DNA of 64,000 bases, from contig NC_031479.1 in the NCBI RefSeq assembly GCF_000006565.2, forward strand, positions 1,984,001-2,048,000, given 5' to 3'. The position numbers and the translations under genes were made by a program. This document shows, piece by piece, positions 63,766 through 64,000 of this stretch. The notes under the pieces are model-generated. The model searched no databases. It was given only the letters and a program-made list of their open reading frames with translations, and was not told the DNA's origin. Source of the DNA: Toxoplasma gondii ME49. Taxonomy: Eukaryota > Apicomplexa > Conoidasida > Eucoccidiorida > Sarcocystidae. Every line of letters begins with the position of its first letter. Positions within the stretch are counted from its first letter, which is position 1.

Positions 63766-64000
63766 CTACAGAACAGACACCCACACATCCGCACAGGGAG
63801 GTGAAGATAACAGGCATTTAAACCTTAACCCGGTACTTGCACATCCTTCCGATTCGAGGAAAAAAGTGGATAAAAACACGCCAACAGATGAGTGTTTCTG
63901 GTGAAGAAACTTCTTTCATCCTGCTTGTTGAGACAAATGTTTCGAGCTGCGATAGGTGCAGCGTGTTTCGGCGGGGAGTACACAATGCGTCTGGAGCATC

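Overview
The window is nuclear DNA of a coccidian apicomplexan. It is almost certainly Toxoplasma gondii or a very close relative (Hammondia, Neospora). Genes are split into many small GT-AG exons with introns of a few hundred bases. GCATGC motifs are common and introns carry TA/CA microsatellites. One gene reassembles exactly to the 994-residue apicomplexan cGMP-dependent protein kinase (PKG), with the acylated N-terminus and internal Met103 known for the Toxoplasma enzyme. I recognised this from memory of the family; no search was run.

Layout. 428-6960 (+): a multi-exon gene of unknown function, rebuilt here from splice phases. 8936-23894 (-): PKG in 20 exons, convergent with the first gene. 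Its 3.1-kb intron 2 holds a long open frame that exon 2 could enter in phase. 23895-29235: GC-rich, purine/pyrimidine-skewed PKG 5' flank, then the 3' flank of the next gene. 29236-34153 (-): mitochondrial-type methylmalonate-semialdehyde dehydrogenase in 11 exons, with one GC-AG intron. 35519-36238 (-): a 239-residue open frame, unknown. 36239-45135: mostly without a convincing gene; it holds a weak three-exon candidate (41056-42216, +) and a 124-bp tandem duplication (44703-44950). 45136-46720 (-): a small multi-exon gene with one predicted membrane segment. 47521-54444 (+): a four-exon gene for a 2025-residue, largely disordered protein. 59830-62132 (+): a Trm10-type tRNA m1G methyltransferase in two exons. 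63242-63765 (-): the last two exons of a gene that runs off the right edge and resembles the C-terminal helical domain of Sec31/SRA1.

The recognised genes are housekeeping or signalling functions: cGMP signalling that controls calcium release, motility and egress; valine/thymine catabolism in the mitochondrion; tRNA modification; and possibly COPII coat. There is no sign of an operon, island or mobile element. Exon borders come from splice consensus, phase agreement and protein-family alignment in the head. They are firm for PKG, MMSDH and TRM10, good for the first gene except one exon, and tentative elsewhere.
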